In this document: piece by piece, positions 44,338 to 47,788 of the stretch | Layout of the letters: each line of letters opens with the position of its first letter | How positions within the stretch are numbered: position 1 is the stretch's first letter | NCBI GenBank assembly: GCA_030425395.1 | Contig: JAUIAS010000025.1 | Span: 1 to 47,788, forward strand | Length of the DNA stretch: 47,788 nt | Origin: Alphaproteobacteria bacterium | GTDB lineage: Bacteria; Pseudomonadota; Alphaproteobacteria; Rhodobacterales; Rhodobacteraceae | Direction: 5' to 3' | Made by a program: the position numbers and the translations under genes | The notes under the pieces: model-generated | Databases searched by the model: none | Told to the model about the DNA's origin: nothing | Seen by the model: only the letters and a program-made list of their open reading frames with translations

Positions 44338-46748
44338 GCCCTGCCCCGCATTGCTTTGCCTTCCGGATCATATGGAGAAGGCGCAATCACCCGAGCGGTT
44401 CGTTCCGCCCCCACGATATGGGTCGACAATTCGGTACCGACGGCACTTGCAGAACGGTCGATCATGGCCATGGCCAGTGACTTGCCCACCGTGTGGCCAT
44501 AGCCGCCCGAGGTCACAAAACCGACCAGCGCGCCATCTTGCCAGACTGGCTCGTAACCGCTGGCATCCGCATCTGTTGCGTCGATTTCCAGCGTCACCAC
44601 GATCTTGTCCGGGCCTGCGCCATCCCGCTCGGCGAGGGCTGCGTCCCGTCCGATGAAATCGCTCTTTGACCAATCGATCCAGCGATCCATACCCGTCTGT
44701 GCCGGAGTGTAGCCCTGGGTGAATTCCGCGCTCCAGATGCCAAAACTCTTTTCCAACCGCAGGCTCAGCAGCGCGTTAAAGCCAACTTCCTTGATACCAA
44801 GCTCTGCGCCCGCTGCCAGCAGCGTCTCTCGCAGGGTGATGTGTTCTGCCGCCGAGCAATGGATTTCATACCCGAGTTCCCCCGAAACGGACAACCGCCC
44901 GACCTTGGCTCGGATCAATTCTATATCGAAGGCTCCACAGCCCATGAATGGCAAGCCGGCAATCGGACCATCCGTCAGCTTTTCCAGAACCTTCAGGCTG
45001 TTGGGTCCGGACAGTGAGAACCCGACGGTTTCATCCGAGATATCGCGCACAGTCACTCCATCAGCCATGTGGTCATGGAACCAGCGCATGTGCCATTCCC
45101 GCAGGTAATAGCTGCCCATGATCCACCATGTGCCATCGCCCCAGTTGAACACGGTCAGATCACCCTTGAGCTTGCCCTGAGGCGAAAGCATCGGGGCCAA
45201 CCGCGCGCGGCCCGGCGCAGGCAATTTGGACGCCATGACCCGATCCAGCCAAGCCTCGGCTTCGGGTCCGGACACCTCGAACCGCGAAAACGCGGTGATG
45301 TCGAGCAAGCCAACCGCGTCGCGCACAGCCTTGCATTCAGAGGCAACGATATCATGCGCATTGGACCGTTTCAGCGTCGGCGTTTCCACGAAATCCTCGT
45401 CCGGCGCAAAATAGAGTGGCTGTTCAAGCCCCCAGCTTGCCCCCCAGCGACAACCCGCGGCGGTCATGTCGGAATAAGCTGGGGCCCGTTTCAGGGGGCG
45501 ACCTGCTGGCAACTGTTCGTTGGGATAGGTCATCACGAAACGCCGGGTATAAAACTGCCCGGTGGTCTGCTTGATGAATTCCTTGTTCTCTGCGTATGGG
45601 CCGAAACGCGCGACATCCATGCCGAATACATCGGCTTCGGGTTCGCCGTGGATCATCCATTCAGCCAGAGATTTTCCGACACCGCCGCCTTGCAGGAAGC
45701 CCGCCATCACGCCACAGGCGCACCAATAGCCGGGTTTGCCGCGCACCGGGCCAACCAGCGGGTTGCCATCTGGCGCAAAGGTGAAGGCACCATTGACCCA
45801 TGTCTTGACTCCGACGGTCTGCAAGGCCGGGTAGCGCTCGAACCCAAGGGTCAGTTCTTTTTCAATCCGGTCGGGATCTTCTTGCTGGAGCTCGAACCCA
45901 TACTCCCAGGGCGCACCATCCATCATCCAATGCTCATGGTCGATTTCGTAGATGCCCAGAAGCATGCCCTGCTGGTCTTGCCGCATATAGGTAAAACCTT
46001 CCAGATCGACGGTCAGCGGCATTTCCTTATCCAGCGCAGCCACCTCGGGGATGGTGTCCGAGATCAGGTAGTGGTGGTTGAGAGGCGAGACCGGCAATTC
46101 GATCCCGGCCATGCGCCCGACCTGCTTGGCCCACAGACCCGCAGCGTTGACAACATGTTCTGTATGGATCGTTCCTTTCTCGGTGACCACATCCCAGCCG
46201 TCCTTGGTTTGCACCAGTTCAAGGACGCGGTTGTGCTCGATCACTTCGGCACCATGCTTCTTGGCCGCGCCCGCATACGCGTGCACCGTGCCGGTCGTGT
46301 CGACATATCCTTCGCGGTCTGCATACATGCCGCCCAGAATGCCATGGGTCGACATAAGCGGGTTCAACTCTCCGGCTTCCTTCGCCGTGATCAGGTGCAC
46401 ATCGTCGATCCCGATGGACTGGAATGTGCGATAGGCCGACTGCAGCCATTCCCACCGGTCGGGTGTCCCGGCCAACGTCATGCCGCCCGTCATATGCATG
46501 CCAACCGATTGACCCGATTCTTTTTCGATCTCTGACAACAAGTCGATGGTATAGGCCTGCAACGAAGCGATGTTGGGGTCCGCATTCAACGCATGAAACC
46601 CACCTGCCGCGTGCCAGCTCGACCCGGCGGTCAGCACATTACGTTCGATCAGGCAAACGTCCTTCCAGCCGAATTTTGCCAAATGATACAAGACCGAAAC
46701 GCCGACAACGCCGCCCCCGATCACCACCGCCTGACAGTGTGACTTCAT
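44334..46748 (-). CDS. dimethylglycine/sarcosine dehydrogenase-like FAD and folate enzyme
   Basis: 804 residues: an N-terminal FAD domain (GGGVVG at 11-16), SSWHAAGG with H46, the His that holds FAD covalently in relatives, and a GcvT-like folate domain from about 400 to the end (LLDITAFSRFEVSGPEAEAW, FIGRDAALAE). It should oxidise an N-methyl group and pass the one-carbon unit to tetrahydrofolate, for example dimethylglycine to sarcosine. First gene of the operon; ATG 46748 follows GGGAG by about eight bases. A longer frame from 46814 enters the operator region and is rejected. Confidence 0.9.
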   Translation of the reverse strand: MKSHCQAVVIGGGVVGVSVLYHLAKFGWKDVCLIERNVLTAGSSWHAAGGFHALNADPNIASLQAYTIDLLSEIEKESGQSVGMHMTGGMTLAGTPDRWEWLQSAYRTFQSIGIDDVHLITAKEAGELNPLMSTHGILGGMYADREGYVDTTGTVHAYAGAAKKHGAEVIEHNRVLELVQTKDGWDVVTEKGTIHTEHVVNAAGLWAKQVGRMAGIELPVSPLNHHYLISDTIPEVAALDKEMPLTVDLEGFTYMRQDQQGMLLGIYEIDHEHWMMDGAPWEYGFELQQEDPDRIEKELTLGFERYPALQTVGVKTWVNGAFTFAPDGNPLVGPVRGKPGYWCACGVMAGFLQGGGVGKSLAEWMIHGEPEADVFGMDVARFGPYAENKEFIKQTTGQFYTRRFVMTYPNEQLPAGRPLKRAPAYSDMTAAGCRWGASWGLEQPLYFAPDEDFVETPTLKRSNAHDIVASECKAVRDAVGLLDITAFSRFEVSGPEAEAWLDRVMASKLPAPGRARLAPMLSPQGKLKGDLTVFNWGDGTWWIMGSYYLREWHMRWFHDHMADGVTVRDISDETVGFSLSGPNSLKVLEKLTDGPIAGLPFMGCGAFDIELIRAKVGRLSVSGELGYEIHCSAAEHITLRETLLAAGAELGIKEVGFNALLSLRLEKSFGIWSAEFTQGYTPAQTGMDRWIDWSKSDFIGRDAALAERDGAGPDKIVVTLEIDATDADASGYEPVWQDGALVGFVTSGGYGHTVGKSLAMAMIDRSASAVGTELSTHIVGAERTARVIAPSPYDPEGKAMRGRA

Positions 46749-46808
46749 GCGTTTTCTCCCTGATCCCGCGCTGTGTTTAACGTTCCGGTGATTCACAGCT
46801 TGCGTATT

Positions 46809-46855
46809 AGACACTATTGTCTTTTAGTTGAAATCACGGCTGGACACAAATGTCC
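46809..46855. promoter_or_regulatory. two candidate TetR operators
   Basis: AGACA-CTAT-TGTCT (46809-46822) and GGACA-CAAA-TGTCC (46842-46855) fit the shared form RGACA-N4-TGTCY with perfect arms. Their centres are 33 bases apart, about three helical turns. They lie between the divergent operon start (46748) and the binding-protein start (46920), where the operon's TetR protein would be expected to act. Confidence 0.6.
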
Positions 46856-46880
46856 AACGCAATCTGCTCAACGCTATAAC

Positions 46881-46900
46881 TGGTCATGTTTCAATGACCA
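46881..46900. promoter_or_regulatory. third dyad before the binding-protein gene
   Basis: TGGTCAT (46881-46887) and ATGACCA (46894-46900) are perfect inverted arms with a six-base spacer, 19 bases before the ATG of the binding-protein gene. The arms differ from the TetR-type pair, so another regulator or an mRNA hairpin hiding the ribosome site is possible. Confidence 0.4.
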
Positions 46901-46919
46901 AAACGACAGAGAGACGAAG

Positions 46920-47738
46920 ATGACCACCGAAATCCACCACCCTGCGGTAGAGATGTACGCCGCTGAATATCGCGCCGGACAACTGTCACGCCGCGAATTT
47001 CTTTCGCGGGCGACCATGCTTGGTGTCAGCGCCGCCGCAGCCTATGGCCTGATCGGCGTGACCATGCCCGGCGTCGCACATGCTGCCGCGTCCAAAGGCG
47101 GCACATTGCGTGTGAACATGGAAACCAAGGCCATGAAGGAACCGCGCCTTTGGGATTGGACGGAATACGCCAATTTCTGCCGGGGTTGGCTGGATTACCT
47201 GACCCTGTTCAACCGCGACGGCAGCGTCACCGGTGGGCTTGTCGAAAGCTGGACAGCAAATGACAAAGCAACGCAGTACACGCTCAACCTGCGCCGGGGC
47301 GTCAAGTGGAACAACGGCGATGAATTCACCGCAGAAGACGTGCTCCATAACTTTATGCTCTGGGCCGATGGCAACGTCGAAGGCAATTCGATGGCGTCAC
47401 GCGTCGCGGCGCTTCAGGACGACACAACCAAAAAACTCCGTGACGGAGCTGTTGTGGCCATCGACGACCACACAGTTCAGCTCAATCTCAATGCATCTGA
47501 CATCAGCATCATGGCAGCCCTTTCAGATTACCCTGCCGCGGTCGTGCACCGCAGCTTTGAAGGCGGCGATCCGGTTGCCAGCCCGATCGGCACCGGAGCC
47601 TACCTGCCCGAAAGCTATGAGGTCGGGGTAAAGGCGGTGCTTGTGCGCAACACGGACCATGACTACTGGCGCGAAGGGGGCTGGCTGGAGAGTTATTGTC
47701 AAATCTGGTGTCCAAGCGACCCTCATGCGGCGGCTTGA
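46920..47738 (+). pseudogene. ABC transporter substrate-binding protein (SBP_bac_5), truncated by an IS
   Basis: The N-terminus has a Tat-type leader (SRREFL at about 23-28, then a hydrophobic stretch ending GVAHA), so export of the folded protein is predicted. Family 5 binding-protein sequence follows (LVESWTANDKATQYTLNLRRGVKW seen in parts; WNNGDEFTAEDVLHNF). Similarity stops at about residue 253 (TDHDYWREG). The remaining 19 codons come from IS sequence and end at 47736-47738. An intact protein would have about 520 residues, so this copy lacks half and is probably non-functional. It is divergent from the N-methyl operon and would have brought in its substrate; the permease genes, if present, lie beyond the IS. 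Confidence 0.85.
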
Positions 47739-47788
47739 TCTGTGTTTGATGGCTTGATGCCGTTGACGAAGTCGACGCCTTGGATGAC
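47679..47788 (-). mobile_element. end of an insertion sequence inside the binding-protein gene
   Basis: Sequence changes character at about 47679-47690, where the reading frame of the binding protein runs into AGAGTTATTGTCAAATCTGG and an unrelated tail. The last 66 bases encode, on the minus strand, the C-terminal end of a probable transposase. The exact terminal repeat cannot be fixed because the other end is outside the window. Confidence 0.6.
47723..47788 (-). CDS. probable transposase, C-terminal 21 codons only
   Basis: An open frame enters from the right edge and stops at TGA (47723-47725). The visible peptide is VIQGVDFVNGIKPSNTDQAAA with its start off the window. The interrupted host gene and the Ala-rich C-terminus suggest an IS transposase, but I could not place it in a family from 21 residues. 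Confidence 0.5.
   Translation of the reverse strand, partial: VIQGVDFVNGIKPSNTDQAAA

Noticed and set aside
45069-46535. Long open frame opposite the dimethylglycine dehydrogenase-like gene (488 codons)
   Set aside because: Antisense shadow of a conserved FAD enzyme; composition (His, Arg and Gln-rich) is that of a reverse-frame artefact.
1-47788. CRISPR arrays, tRNA or rRNA genes
   Set aside because: No regularly spaced repeats and no tRNA- or rRNA-like conserved segments were seen in the few non-coding intervals.

Overview
The window reads as a GC-rich alphaproteobacterial chromosome, chromid or plasmid segment of the Rhodobacteraceae (Roseobacter group). The evidence is the set of genes: a sigma-54-driven flagellar superoperon in the fliEFGHIJ-K-LMNOPQR-flhB order, a chemotaxis operon matching Rhodobacter sphaeroides cheOp3, a DUF6489-type small protein, and a four-subunit sarcosine oxidase operon next to an MttB-family gene. 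No rRNA, tRNA or CRISPR array was seen. Both ends of the window run into transposase 3' ends: an IS5-family end on the left, and an unidentified IS on the right that has truncated a binding-protein gene.

Region 1 (about 1-15 kb, minus strand): one very compact flagellar unit. It runs from a sigma-54 activator without a DNA-binding domain (start 14868) through fliE, F, G, H, I, J, K, L, M, N, O, P, Q, R, flhB and a coupled small membrane protein (end 1134). Most junctions are overlapping stop/start codons. A close -24/-12 promoter precedes the activator gene and a second lies between fliN and fliO. A LuxR-type response regulator with its own terminator follows.

Region 2 (about 15.2-25.4 kb, plus strand): a small unrecognised protein, then a cytoplasmic chemosensory operon behind another sigma-54 promoter. 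The order is short cheA (P3-P4-P5 only), cheR, cheB, cheW, a soluble PAS/poly-HAMP receptor, a CheY and a 1178-residue CheA-like protein with a phosphorylatable P1 domain but a decayed kinase domain. This is the split-kinase design known as CheA4/CheA3 in R. sphaeroides. The ParA-like gene that sits between cheW4 and tlpT there is absent here. The inferred flow is: receptor and CheW control the short kinase, which phosphorylates P1 of the long protein, which passes phosphate to CheY and CheB and so to the FliM/FliN switch encoded next door.

Region 3 (25.4-27.3 kb): fliS, a FliT-position protein and a small membrane protein on the plus strand. Facing them on the minus strand are a FliL-like protein and a 56-residue CxxC microprotein, led by another sigma-54 promoter.

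Region 4 (27.4-37.1 kb): apparently unrelated accessory functions: an RND efflux adaptor and pump, an amidase, an SLC13-type transporter with RCK domains, a DUF6489-like protein, and a secreted caspase-fold protein whose catalytic Cys is replaced by Gly.

Region 5 (37.2-47.8 kb): a minus-strand, translationally coupled N-methyl catabolism operon: dimethylglycine/sarcosine dehydrogenase-like protein, MttB-family methyltransferase without pyrrolysine, TetR regulator, soxB, soxD, soxA, soxG. Together these could strip successive methyl groups from a betaine down to the amino acid. A divergent, IS-truncated ABC substrate-binding protein shares its promoter region, which carries two matching palindromes that are candidate TetR operators.
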